Positions 20,101-28,537 of a DNA stretch of 64,000 bases are shown one piece after another (the stretch's first letter is position 1; the number at the start of each line of letters is the position of its first letter). This stretch comes from Vibrio sp. PID17_43 (GTDB taxonomy: Bacteria; Pseudomonadota; Gammaproteobacteria; Enterobacterales; Vibrionaceae), in assembly GCF_002608565.1 (NCBI RefSeq), contig NZ_LIXM01000006.1, positions 117,704 to 181,703 of the forward strand, given 5' to 3'. Position numbers and translations under genes: made by a program. The notes beneath the pieces were generated by a model. The model was not told where the DNA came from and ran no database searches. It saw only the letters and a program-made list of their open reading frames with translations.

Positions 20101-21070
20101 TGACCATAGAAATCGTAAACTGAAAGAAAACAAAGATCTGCACGAATTAAAAGAGAGCCTGAAAGAGAAGGTTCAGGAGACCCTTTCTAAAGTGGCGGAT
20201 GATGATATCGAACAGCAAGGTCTGCGCACTTGGAGCTTTGGTGAACTGCCGAGGGTCTATCAGCAAAAACGTGGCGGCTACGATGTGAAAGCATATCCGG
20301 CGCTGGTGGATTCAAAAGACAGTGTTGAAATCAAACTGTACGAAACCGAGTTTGAACAGGTGACGGCTATGCAAGCGGGTCAGCGTCGTTTGATTCTGTT
20401 AAATGTGCCTTCGCCAATTAAGTATTTGCACAGTAATTTGCCGAATAAGTCGAAGCTGGGCTTGTACTTCAACCCGTATGGAAAGGTACTGGATCTGATT
20501 GATGACTGTATCGCATGTGGTGTTGATAAGTTGATTGAGCAGCACGGTGGTTTAGCGTGGGAGCCAGAGCAGTTTGAATCTCTAAAAGAATACGTTCGTG
20601 CAGAGCTTGGTGACACAGTGGTAGAGATTGCGCAGCAAGTGGAAACCATTTTGACGACAGCATTCAACATTAACAAGAAGCTGAAAGGTCGAATTGATTT
20701 CACCATGGCGTTTGCTTTGTCAGACATCAAAGCACAAATCGAAGGTCTGATTTTCAAGGGCTTTGCGACAGAGTGTGGTTGGAAGCGTCTGCCAGATATC
20801 TTGCGTTACATGCGTGCGATTGAGCGTCGTATGGAGAAGTTGCCAATTGATCCAAACAAAGACCGTTTGCACATGTTGAAGATTGAGTCAGTGACGAACG
20901 ATTACAAAGAGTTGCTGAATAAAATTCCGAAAGGCATGGTGATTCCGGACAACGTGAAAGAAGTACGCTGGATGTTAGAAGAGCTTCGTGTGAGCTTCTT
21001 TGCTCAACAACTGGGCACCCCATATCCGGTTTCTGATAAACGAATCAAAAACGCCATTGATGCTTGTTAA
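17126..21070 (+). CDS. hrpA: ATP-dependent RNA helicase HrpA
   Basis: A large DEAH-box helicase (1,314 residues from the chosen start; E. coli HrpA has 1,300) that acts on mRNA and stalled ribosomes. Motif I GETGSGKTT (about 117-125), motif II IIIDEAHERSLN (about 213), motif III ITSATID and motif VI QRKGRCGRV are all present. The HA2/OB-fold region and the long HrpA-specific C-terminal domain (DUF3418) follow. The start is TTG 17126 (MTSSLPPKKQK), with AGGAA five bases upstream. The frame is open to GTG 17078, but the extra 16 residues look like promoter DNA (TGGTACAATT). It is a single gene. Confidence 0.94.
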   Translation: MTSSLPPKKQKLEQPAAEQKAHANNAASLRKALEQCMLRDRFRLSKRISGASKIKKDAARNAVFDEIALDIAQSMMDVEIRGNYQPKIEYPPILPVSQKRDDIAKAIEENQVVIVAGETGSGKTTQLPKICAELGRGKFGLIGHTQPRRLAARSVANRIAEEMETKLGEFVGYKVRFNDQISEKTQIKLMTDGILLAEIQHDRFLNQYDTIIIDEAHERSLNIDFILGYLKELLPRRPDLKIIITSATIDPERFSKHFNNAPIIEVSGRTYPVETRYRPLGGEDDHDRDQMEGIFEAVDELCDEGLGDILIFMNGEREIRDTADALSKRNLKSTEIVPLYARLSAGEQNKIFQPHAGRRIVLATNVAETSLTVPGIKYVIDPGTARISRYSYRTKVQRLPIEPISQASANQRKGRCGRVEEGICIRLYSEDDFNARPEFTDPEILRTNLASVILQMTALGLGDIEAFPFVEAPDKRNVQDGVRLLEELGAINPNAKDPKKRLTASGRQLARLPIDPRLARMVLEAPKFGCLKEIMVIAAALSIQDPRERPSDKQQSSDDKHRRFFHEDSDFLTLVNLWDYIQKQQKALTGNQFRKQCKQDYLNYLRVREWQDVYFQIHQSMREMDFKLNDEPGAYQSVHSAILVGLLSHIGMKDQEKNEYQGARNARFHIFPASGLFKKQPKWIMSAELVETSKLWGRIIAKIQPEWIEPLAKHLIKRSYSEPHWSKKNAAVMAHEKVMLYGVPIVPKRLVNYGSIDPVISREIFIRSALVEGEWETKHAFFKQNRKLLQEVEELEHKSRRRDILVDDDELFDFYDQRVGTEVVSGKHFDTWWKQASRENKELLNFEKEMLFKGDASHVTDLDYPNFWYQNGLKLKLSYQFEPGFDSDGVTVHLPLPILNQVEQTGFDWQIPGLRHELVVSLIKSLPKSIRKNFVPAPNYADAFLARTTAMDAPLLDSLEKELRRMTGVEVRREDWNMDQVPEHLKVTFRAVDHRNRKLKENKDLHELKESLKEKVQETLSKVADDDIEQQGLRTWSFGELPRVYQQKRGGYDVKAYPALVDSKDSVEIKLYETEFEQVTAMQAGQRRLILLNVPSPIKYLHSNLPNKSKLGLYFNPYGKVLDLIDDCIACGVDKLIEQHGGLAWEPEQFESLKEYVRAELGDTVVEIAQQVETILTTAFNINKKLKGRIDFTMAFALSDIKAQIEGLIFKGFATECGWKRLPDILRYMRAIERRMEKLPIDPNKDRLHMLKIESVTNDYKELLNKIPKGMVIPDNVKEVRWMLEELRVSFFAQQLGTPYPVSDKRIKNAIDAC

Positions 21071-21208
21071 TTTATATCAATGGCGAGTCTGATTTAAGCA
21101 GTTATGGATTTGTAAAAACGTACCTTATAGGTCTGTCTTTTTTGAATGCAAATTTAACTGGTATGAAATTTGCTTGATGCTAAAAAATGACACATTAAAG
21201 TCATAAAG

Positions 21209-21226
21209 GAGGCAAAGTTTTGCCTC
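21209..21226. repeat. Short perfect palindrome before the small outer-membrane gene
   Basis: GAGGCAAA (21209-21216) and TTTGCCTC (21219-21226) are separated by two bases. It could be a stem in the mRNA leader or a regulator site. There is no T-run, so it is not a convincing terminator for hrpA. Confidence 0.4.
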
Positions 21227-21296
21227 TCTTATGTTTGTAGTACCAAAGCCAGACTTGAATTGCGGTGTTGGTAATAATAAAAAGCAAAGGTTGATG

Positions 21297-21779
21297 ATGA
21301 AGAAAACTTTATTAGCAGTGGCACTTCTAGGTGCATCTTCTGCGGCGATGGCAGACTCATGGATTTACGGTGGCGCTACTGTAGGTCAGTCTGACTACAA
21401 AGGCGAAACTGATACGTCATACTCAGTACACGTAGGTACCGGTATTTTGCCAATCATCGGTATCGAAGCGGGTGTTACTCAGCACGGTGAATTCAAGAAC
21501 GCAGTAGGACAAGAGGCTAAAATGACTTCTTACTACGCAGCGCTCAAGCCAAGCATCGACTTTGGCCCACTTCACGTATACGCGAAAGGTGGTATTCACC
21601 AGTGGGATAAGAAAGTTTCTGGCGGTCAAAATGATGATGATATTGATCTGATGTACGGCGTAGGTGCGGAATACTTCATCTTTGGTCCAATGTCGGTTGG
21701 CGCAAGCTACATGAACTACACAGCGGGTAAAGAAGATATCGGTTCGCTCTCTCTAAACGCAACACTGCATTTCCTATAA
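21297..21779 (+). CDS. Small outer-membrane beta-barrel protein
   Basis: A 160-residue secreted protein. The signal peptide MKKTLLAVALLGASSAAMA is cleaved before DSWIYGGATVG, and the mature part is an eight-strand-like barrel (OmpA-transmembrane/Ail-type pattern) ending in the Phe-Leu C-terminus TLHFL. I chose ATG 21297, six bases after AAAGG; ATG 21294 is the alternative. An in-frame ATG at 21231 would bury the signal peptide behind 22 residues and is rejected. It is flanked by its own terminator. Function unknown. Confidence 0.8.
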   Translation: MKKTLLAVALLGASSAAMADSWIYGGATVGQSDYKGETDTSYSVHVGTGILPIIGIEAGVTQHGEFKNAVGQEAKMTSYYAALKPSIDFGPLHVYAKGGIHQWDKKVSGGQNDDDIDLMYGVGAEYFIFGPMSVGASYMNYTAGKEDIGSLSLNATLHFL

Positions 21780-21808
21780 TCATTGATATGTTGATGATTA
21801 ATATGAAA

Positions 21809-21836
21809 AACACCGGTATTCGCTGGTGTTTTTTTT
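21809..21836 (+). terminator. Intrinsic terminator of the small outer-membrane gene
   Basis: AACACC pairs with GGTGTT around a ten-base loop and runs into eight Ts. Confidence 0.85.
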
Positions 21837-21938
21837 CACCTAGCGTATGACCGCTGGCGCAATATTCGAATTGTCGTGCTGTTGTTCAATGTGAAATTTA
21901 AATCACAGAAAAGCGATTATCTTCAAAAAGTGGTGAAT

Positions 21939-21970
21939 AAAAAAAAGCCAACTGATCTGTTCAATTGGCT
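21939..21970 (-). terminator. Intrinsic terminator of proVWX
   Basis: On the minus strand AGCCAATTG pairs with CAGTTGGCT (one G-T pair) and is followed by eight Ts, 32 bases after the proX stop. Confidence 0.88.
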
Positions 21971-22001
21971 CTTAGAAACATCGTTTGATCGTGAGTGTTA
22001 A

Positions 22002-23009
22002 TTACATCGCCGCTTTTTTCGCTTCTGCCACCCAAGAATCAAATAACCCTTGGTTCGCTTTAATCCAACCATTTACGTGGGACTCGATATCAGCGGAACT
22101 GTTTTTACCCTGACTCATCATCATGTTTTGCGCACTGACATCATTGATGTCCAGTTTAACAATTTCGAACAGCTTTGCAGCGGATGGGTTCTTCTCTGCA
22201 AACTCTTTATTTGCAACAATGCGCATTGAGTTCATTTCAAAGCCGTAGTTTTTACCATTTGAAAGAGTAGTATCGACACCTTTGCGCTCACCTGGAAGAG
22301 CAGAGAATGGTACCTGTAGCCATACAACATCTTTACCCGGAACCAATACGCCACTTACCCAGTAAGGTGTCCAGGTGTAGTACAGAATCGGGTCACCTTT
22401 CTTATAACGTGAGATCGTATCTGCAATGATTGCCGCGTAGTTGCCTTGGTTGTGGGTTACAGTGTCACGAAGTTTATAGGCATTTAACTGTTCTTCAATC
22501 ACCATTTCACAACCCCAACCAGGGTTACAGCCAGTAAGATCAGCCTTGCCATCCCCATTCGCATCAAACAACTTCGCTAACTCAGGGTCAGTCAATTGGC
22601 CAATGTCGGTGATGTTGTATTTCTCAGCAGTTTTTTTGTCAATCAGGTAACCTTGTGCAGCACCACTCACGTATTGACCTTCGCGATAAAACTTTTTATC
22701 ACCACCAGACATGGTGTATTTATCGGCATGAAGAGGGAACCAACCCACAGCAAGAAACGTGGCATCGCCTTTTGCAATCGATGTGTAACCAACGTTGTAG
22801 TCGACTTCTTTTGTCGGTTTTACATCGTAACCAAGCGCTTCTAGGGCACGATTCACTATCAGGGTCTGAAATGTCTCTTCCGCGACGGTCGATTGAAGAG
22901 GCTGAACAGAAACGCCTTTGCCCGGAAGCTCGTTAGCTAAAGCCTGAGAGGAAAATGTCATGGTGGTTAACGCTCCCACAGACAGAGCCTTCTTCCATGA
23001 ATTAGTCAT
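22002..23009 (-). CDS. proX: Glycine betaine/proline ABC transporter, substrate-binding protein
   Basis: A 335-residue periplasmic binding protein of the ProU system, ProX type. The signal peptide ends at about SSQALA (residue 25). Mature features include [38 protein letters not shown] (an aromatic ligand-binding segment), [11 protein letters not shown] and the Trp-rich [26 protein letters not shown]. The Cys pair of ProX is present. Its start overlaps the end of proW by eight bases. It is the last gene of a minus-strand operon ending at the terminator 21939-21970. Expected expression: induced by high osmolarity. Confidence 0.95.
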   Translation of the reverse strand: MTNSWKKALSVGALTTMTFSSQALANELPGKGVSVQPLQSTVAEETFQTLIVNRALEALGYDVKPTKEVDYNVGYTSIAKGDATFLAVGWFPLHADKYTMSGGDKKFYREGQYVSGAAQGYLIDKKTAEKYNITDIGQLTDPELAKLFDANGDGKADLTGCNPGWGCEMVIEEQLNAYKLRDTVTHNQGNYAAIIADTISRYKKGDPILYYTWTPYWVSGVLVPGKDVVWLQVPFSALPGERKGVDTTLSNGKNYGFEMNSMRIVANKEFAEKNPSAAKLFEIVKLDINDVSAQNMMMSQGKNSSADIESHVNGWIKANQGLFDSWVAEAKKAAM

Positions 23010-24084
23010 GCGTGTTTCTCCTTAGATTTAAGTTCGGTTGTTTCTTTTTGTTTGTGAATTTTAATAGGTATGAAACGGGGCCGGTGTGATACCAGCGTTG
23101 CTTAGTATTACCCGCATTCACGCCCAGAACTTGAGTGACGCGATCAAGTAAAATAGCCAAAATGACAATACCTAAGCCACCGACAGCTGCGAGGCCCATA
23201 TCTAAGCGACCAATTCCTCTTAATACCATTTGTCCTAAACCACCAACCGCAATCATAGAAGCAATGACCACCATGGATAGAGAGAGCATTAGGGTTTGGT
23301 TTACGCCGGCCATGATAGTTGGCAGCGCTAAAGGTAATTGAATTCGGTACAGCATTTGCTTTTTGCTTGCACCAAATGAATGGCCAGCTTCAATCAGTTC
23401 CTCAGGCACTTGCTGAATACCAAGAATGGTTAAGCGCACGACAGGCGGTAGGGCGAAGATGATGGTCACCACCACCCCTGGAACGTTACCAATACCAAAC
23501 AACATGACGATTGGGACCAAATAGACGAAAGCGGGTGTCGTTTGCATGGCGTCGAGTATCGGCCGAACAAATTTAGCCGCAGTGTTACTTCGAGCTAGCC
23601 AGATACCCATGGGTAAACCAATGAGCAGGCAAAAGAATACGGACGTTAACACCAGTGACAGTGTCGTCATCGCTTGCGACCAAGCGCCGATTAAGCCAAT
23701 AAAGATCAGCGAGACGAAAGTTGTTGCGCCCAAGCGGAGATTAGAGAATTGCCACGCCAACAAAAATAGAAGCAGAAGCATAAAAGGGGCGGGAGTGGAA
23801 ACTAATGCCGTTTCAAATGAAGTAAGGATAAAATCGATAGGAATACGTATTGCTTGGAATAGTGGCCTGCCATGCTCTACAAGCCAATCAAGGCCAGATT
23901 CGACCCAGACATCAAGGGGAAGCACTGCATCTTGAAAGGGATTCATGATATCGAAAGGGGTCTCTACAACCAATTCTGAACTCAGCCAATCGTTACTCTC
24001 TGTCGTATCACTAGTTTGTGACCAAGGGTCGTTTTGTTGCGTCGTTGTTGACCACGGATCGTTATTTGTTTGTTCTGATGACAT
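23002..24084 (-). CDS. proW: Glycine betaine/proline ABC transporter, permease
   Basis: A 360-residue inner-membrane permease of ProU. A 95-residue polar N-terminal extension, rich in Asn/Gln/Thr ([20 protein letters not shown]) as in E. coli ProW, precedes about seven membrane helices. The EAA loop is visible as [32 protein letters not shown]. Its start is five bases from the proV stop, and its end overlaps the proX start, so the three genes are tightly coupled. Confidence 0.95.
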   Translation of the reverse strand: MSSEQTNNDPWSTTTQQNDPWSQTSDTTESNDWLSSELVVETPFDIMNPFQDAVLPLDVWVESGLDWLVEHGRPLFQAIRIPIDFILTSFETALVSTPAPFMLLLLFLLAWQFSNLRLGATTFVSLIFIGLIGAWSQAMTTLSLVLTSVFFCLLIGLPMGIWLARSNTAAKFVRPILDAMQTTPAFVYLVPIVMLFGIGNVPGVVVTIIFALPPVVRLTILGIQQVPEELIEAGHSFGASKKQMLYRIQLPLALPTIMAGVNQTLMLSLSMVVIASMIAVGGLGQMVLRGIGRLDMGLAAVGGLGIVILAILLDRVTQVLGVNAGNTKQRWYHTGPVSYLLKFTNKKKQPNLNLRRNTHD

Positions 24085-24089
24085 TGTGA

Positions 24090-25277
24090 TTAATCCTTAT
24101 CCAGCGCTTGCAGTAGGCGTGATTTCGTCACGACACCAAAGTAATTTCCTTGCTCATCAACGACAGGTACCGCATACGGAACACCAGCAACTTTTCCTAG
24201 AATGTCGTTGATGGATTGCTGAGGCAGTAGGGTAATACCATCTTCCAGTTGAGCGCTGGTTAAGGAACGATTTTCCTTGTGCGCAAGGCGCAATGAATCG
24301 ACGGAGACAATACCTGAGTAGTGGCTCGATTTATCCACGACGATTCCGTAGTCACGATCGTGATCCATCAAGATTTGCATGGCAGAAGCAGGACCATCGT
24401 GTTCGGATTTTTTGAACACTGCGGCGGGATTTTTACGCGCAATGTCTTTCGCTGTCAGTACACTAGCAATATTGACTCCGCGGAAAAATGCTTCAACATA
24501 ATCATTGGCTGGATTGTGAAGAATTTCGTCGGGGGTGCCAACCTGAACGACGTCGCCATTTTGCATGATGGCAATACGATCACCGATTCGCATCGCCTCG
24601 TCTAGGTCATGAGAGATAAAAACGATGGTACGTTTGTCGTCGTTTTGAAGGCGAATCAGCTCATCTTGCATCTCGGAGCGAATAAGAGGATCGAGTGCAG
24701 AAAAGGCTTCATCCATAAGCAAGATGTCAGGATCGCACGCTAAGGCACGAGCTAGGCCGACACGTTGTTTCATTCCACCAGAGAGCTCATCCGGGTAAGA
24801 TTCAGCGTAAGCTTCAAGGCCAACTCGTTGTAATGCAGACAGTGCACTGGCGTGGCGTTGCTTTATATTGATCCCCGCAAGCTCTAATCCAAAGGAAGCA
24901 TTCTCAATAACCGTCATATGAGGCATCAATGCGAAGTTTTGAAACACCATGGAGATGTCATTTCTACGGACTTCACGCAGTTCTTCTTCAGAGATATGAG
25001 CAATGTCTTTACCTTTAAGATAAACACTACCTTTAGTGGGCTCGATTAAGCGGTTCAACAAGCGTACAAGGGTGGATTTACCCGAGCCAGATAGGCCCAT
25101 AATGACAAAAATCTCTCCCTCATTAATTGAGAGAGAAACGTTATTAACACCGACGGTCAGGCTCGTTTGCTCAAAAATACGGTCTTTATCGACGCCTTTC
25201 TCAATAAGAGAGAAGGCACGGTCTGGTTGCTCTCCAAACACCTTATACAGTCCCTTAACTTCCAGTATGGGATCCAT
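24090..25277 (-). CDS. proV: Glycine betaine/proline ABC transporter, ATPase
   Basis: A 395-residue ATP-binding subunit of ProU. Walker [10 protein letters not shown] is at 61-69, the signature [15 protein letters not shown] at about 165-180, and Walker [14 protein letters not shown] follows. The C-terminal 120 residues are a tandem CBS module ([29 protein letters not shown]), which in related transporters senses ionic strength. First gene of proVWX. The promoter should lie in 25278-25714. Confidence 0.96.
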   Translation of the reverse strand: MDPILEVKGLYKVFGEQPDRAFSLIEKGVDKDRIFEQTSLTVGVNNVSLSINEGEIFVIMGLSGSGKSTLVRLLNRLIEPTKGSVYLKGKDIAHISEEELREVRRNDISMVFQNFALMPHMTVIENASFGLELAGINIKQRHASALSALQRVGLEAYAESYPDELSGGMKQRVGLARALACDPDILLMDEAFSALDPLIRSEMQDELIRLQNDDKRTIVFISHDLDEAMRIGDRIAIMQNGDVVQVGTPDEILHNPANDYVEAFFRGVNIASVLTAKDIARKNPAAVFKKSEHDGPASAMQILMDHDRDYGIVVDKSSHYSGIVSVDSLRLAHKENRSLTSAQLEDGITLLPQQSINDILGKVAGVPYAVPVVDEQGNYFGVVTKSRLLQALDKD

Positions 25278-25714
25278 GTTGAACGTCCTTAAAGTATATA
25301 TTTTGTTGTCAAATGATTTGTACTCTAAGCAATATGGTGGATAATTTCAATTAAATACCGTGATAAATCGTTGGTTGAATTTAGCTATCTATGGGTAATT
25401 TTTGATGAGGTGTCTTTTTATTTTCTTTCATAACAATGTATTGTTGTGTTTTGGTTTGGGTTGTAATGGCATCGTGAGTTGGAGGTTAAACAGGTTCAAT
25501 TGTGAGTCAACGCTTAGGTTTTTCGTTTGATGTGGTGTGTTTTCTGTTTTGACAAACTCAATTCTTGCTGATTGAGTTAGAGTTCAAAGCGTTTGTTTTT
25601 GATGGTTTATGCTGTCGCTTAGTCTAATTGACGTCGGCATTAGATTTATTGATTGCTTGAAGTTGGCCTTGGTGATATTTATCACTAAAGTCTAGGCAAT
25701 GCATGGAATAAAGA
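25278..25714. other. Divergent regulatory region of proV and the cNMP/CBS gene
   Basis: An AT-rich region of 437 bases. It contains an inverted repeat AACTCAAT (25555-25562) / ATTGAGTT (25571-25578) separated by eight bases, a candidate operator. No gene is seen. Osmotic-stress promoters of proU in Vibrio are repressed by the MarR-type regulator CosR; whether this repeat is its site is unknown. Confidence 0.45.
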
Positions 25715-27595
25715 ATGGAAGCAGAGCAATTAGAAGTTCTCAACTTCATTAGCCAATACCCTCCCTTTGATGATTTACCGGAAGAGCACCTTAAAAACAT
25801 CGCAATGAATGCGGAAGTGGCCTATTACCGAGCAGGTTCAGACATCCTAAAAAAGGGTGATGACATTCGCGATCTCTATATGATCCGTAGTGGTGTGGTC
25901 GAAATTTATCGCCGTAAAGGTGAACTGTATAACCGGTTTGATACCGGAGGTGTATTTGGGCAGATGGGATTGTTGATGAACAATCGTGTCCGTATGCCAG
26001 CCAAAGCGATTGAAGATACTTTGATGTATTGTATTCCAGAGCAAATTTTCACGACATTATGTGATGAATTTGAAAATTTTGCTGATTTTATGGAGTTGGA
26101 AGACAGCGCTAGATTACGTACTGCCGTATCTAACCATTCAGATGGCAACGACTTTACGACCGCGAAAGCACGCAAGATATTGAGCCGTGAGCCCGTCACT
26201 CTTGAGGCGACCGCAACAATCCAAGAAGCGGCTTTGTTGATGGCGGAAGAGGGCGTCACCGCTTTGCTTATTGTTCGGCCAACGGAAGAAATTACCGAAG
26301 ATGACGATGACCAGCTATTGGGTATTTTAACCGACCGAGATCTGTGTATTCGAGTTTTGGCTCAAGGTATCGATACCAATATCCAAGTCAGCGAGGTGAT
26401 GAGCTATGATGTGGTTTCCCTAGATTACAGTGCCTACGTGTTTGAAGCGATGTTAACCATGCTTCGCTACAACGTGCATCACCTGCCAATTTTGAAAAAC
26501 AAAAAGCCGATTGGTGTGCTTAGCATGACGGATATCGTCCGCTACGAATCGCAGAACAGCTTGTTGCTGGTCAGTTCGATCTTCCAGCAAAATACCGTTG
26601 CAGACCTCAAGTTGGTTTCGCACCAAGTAAAGGACTGCTTCGTTCGTATGGTCAGTGAAGATGCAAACGCACATATGGTTGGACGTGCGATGTCGGTTAT
26701 TGGCAGTAGTTTCAAGCAGCGTTTAGCAGAACTGGCAGAACAAGAACTTGGGCCTGCACCAATCCCTTACTGCTTAGTGGCAATGGGATCCATGGCACGA
26801 GATGAGCAGTTGATCGTCACTGATCAAGATAACGCTCTGATTCTGGATAACAGTTATGATCCAGATAAGCATGGTGATTACTTTGCTCAGTTTGCAAAAT
26901 TCATTTGTGATGGTCTAGCTGAGTGTGGTTACTCCTACTGTACTGGTGACATCATGGCGACCAACCCTGAATGGCGTAAAACCCGTGCAGAGTGGGAAGA
27001 ATGTTTCGCGAACTGGATTGATAACCCGACACCAGAACGGTTGCTAAATAGTAATATTTTCTTTGATTTGTTAGGTGTTCATGGCCGCGTTAAGTGGGCA
27101 GAGCAGTTAAGTGGATTTATTGTTCGTCGTGCGAAGAAGAACAATCGCTTCCTTGCATGCATGGCCTACAATGCGATTCGTCGTACGCCGCCGCTTGGCT
27201 TCTTCAAAGATTTTGTGATGGAGAAAGATGGCCGCCACAGAAATTCCATCAACTTGAAACGCCGTGGTACTGCGCCATTAGCCGATTTGATTCGTGTGCA
27301 CTCACTAGCCATCGGCTCTCGCTCTCAAAACTCGTTTGAGCGATTGGATGACATCAACAATGCAGGGATTTTGCCAAAAGGGCGCGGCATGGATTTGAAA
27401 GATGCGATGGAACTGATTTACATGGTGCGTATTCGTCATCAAGCATTGGATATTGAGAATGGCGAAGAGCCGGATAACAATATTGAACCAGAGCACATGT
27501 CTGAGTTTGAACGCCGTAACTTGAAAGCTGCGTTTCAGATCTTAAGTAACGCCCAGAACTACATTAAGTTCCGCTACCAGAGAAGCAGTAAATAA
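25715..27595 (+). CDS. cNMP-binding, CBS and DUF294 nucleotidyltransferase-like protein
   Basis: A 626-residue cytoplasmic signalling protein of unknown output. Domains in order: a cyclic-nucleotide-binding fold (about 15-130; GSDILKKGDDIRDLYMIRSGVVEIYR), a CBS pair (about 155-280; LLGILTDRDL.IRVL, PIGVLSMTDIVRYE), a DUF294 nucleotidyltransferase-like domain with GSMARDEQ at about 358-364 and the acid pair DQDN just after, and a DUF294 C-terminal domain. The final codon shares a base with the next ATG (TAATG), so it is translated together with the exonuclease gene. This pair is conserved in gamma-proteobacteria but has not been assigned a defined role, to my knowledge. It sits between proU and the BCCT gene. 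Confidence 0.88.
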   Translation: MEAEQLEVLNFISQYPPFDDLPEEHLKNIAMNAEVAYYRAGSDILKKGDDIRDLYMIRSGVVEIYRRKGELYNRFDTGGVFGQMGLLMNNRVRMPAKAIEDTLMYCIPEQIFTTLCDEFENFADFMELEDSARLRTAVSNHSDGNDFTTAKARKILSREPVTLEATATIQEAALLMAEEGVTALLIVRPTEEITEDDDDQLLGILTDRDLCIRVLAQGIDTNIQVSEVMSYDVVSLDYSAYVFEAMLTMLRYNVHHLPILKNKKPIGVLSMTDIVRYESQNSLLLVSSIFQQNTVADLKLVSHQVKDCFVRMVSEDANAHMVGRAMSVIGSSFKQRLAELAEQELGPAPIPYCLVAMGSMARDEQLIVTDQDNALILDNSYDPDKHGDYFAQFAKFICDGLAECGYSYCTGDIMATNPEWRKTRAEWEECFANWIDNPTPERLLNSNIFFDLLGVHGRVKWAEQLSGFIVRRAKKNNRFLACMAYNAIRRTPPLGFFKDFVMEKDGRHRNSINLKRRGTAPLADLIRVHSLAIGSRSQNSFERLDDINNAGILPKGRGMDLKDAMELIYMVRIRHQALDIENGEEPDNNIEPEHMSEFERRNLKAAFQILSNAQNYIKFRYQRSSK

Positions 27596-28341
27596 TGTGG
27601 TTTTCTAAAAGCAAACACGGTGATTTACCGCTATCCAACACAAGTCATACGCCAGAATGGTCAACGCTGTTTCAACAATTGGCTGCCCAAGCGAAAGATG
27701 AAAGGCTTAAGTGTTATTACTCCACACCAATCGTCAGTGGAGAAACATCGCTGAAAGAGGTGCCTTTTGTCGCTATGGATTTTGAAACAACAGGCTTAAA
27801 TGCGGAAGAAGATGCGATTCTGACCATTGGTCTGGTGCCATTTACCATCGATCGCGTGCAATGTAATGGCTCTCGACATTGGGTAGTAAACCCAAACCGT
27901 GAACTTAATGAAGAATCGGTGGTGATTCATGGTATTACAGATTCTGAAGTGCGCAATGCTCCACAACTCGATCAGATTTTAAGCTCGATACTGGACGCAT
28001 TAGCAGGAAAAGTGGTTGTTGTTCATTACAAAAATATTGAACGACAGTTCTTTAATAACGCTCTGTTAAACGCTATTGGAGAAGGCATTCAGTTCCCCGT
28101 AGTGGATACATTAGACATTGAATATGCCATTCAAAGACGAGAGTGCGCAGGGTGGATTAACAAGTTAAAAGGAAGGAAACCCGGTTCGGTGCGTTTGGGT
28201 CATGCTCGTGAACGTTATGGTTTACCAGTATATCAACCTCATCATGCATTAACCGATGCTCTAGCGACAGCAGAACTGCTCCAGGCACAATTGCAATACC
28301 ATTTTGACCGAGATATGGCACTATCTTCAATTTGGCAATAA
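27595..28341 (+). CDS. DnaQ-like 3'-5' exonuclease (DEDDh family)
   Basis: A 248-residue member of the DnaQ/epsilon exonuclease fold. ExoI is MDFETTGL (D62, E64) and ExoIII is HHALTDALATAEL (about 213-225), with the catalytic His and Asp. The ExoII region reads VVVHYKNIERQFF where many members have HN..FD, so the aspartate ligand appears to be replaced by Glu. It starts on the last base of the preceding stop (TAATG). It has no polymerase partner nearby, and its nucleic-acid substrate is unknown. The coupling to a cNMP/CBS/DUF294 protein suggests regulated nuclease activity, which is inference. Confidence 0.85.
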   Translation: MWFSKSKHGDLPLSNTSHTPEWSTLFQQLAAQAKDERLKCYYSTPIVSGETSLKEVPFVAMDFETTGLNAEEDAILTIGLVPFTIDRVQCNGSRHWVVNPNRELNEESVVIHGITDSEVRNAPQLDQILSSILDALAGKVVVVHYKNIERQFFNNALLNAIGEGIQFPVVDTLDIEYAIQRRECAGWINKLKGRKPGSVRLGHARERYGLPVYQPHHALTDALATAELLQAQLQYHFDRDMALSSIWQ

Positions 28342-28537
28342 AAACTATTTGTCGCCCTGATAGTAAAATGCAATGCATTATTGGGGCGTTTAACGTTAAA
28401 ATTACAAAGTAGAGCAACCTACCTAAAAAGCGACTCAAGACTCGCACATAAGCTTTGCAGTAAGTGACGCAAGAAAGCCATCACTCCAATTCCTACACTC
28501 GATTTTTATTTGGTCACGTATTTTAAGGAGATAAATC

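Noticed and set aside
23546..23935. 129-codon plus-strand frame opposite proW
   Set aside because: Antisense shadow of a well-identified permease gene; composition reflects the reverse of membrane codons.
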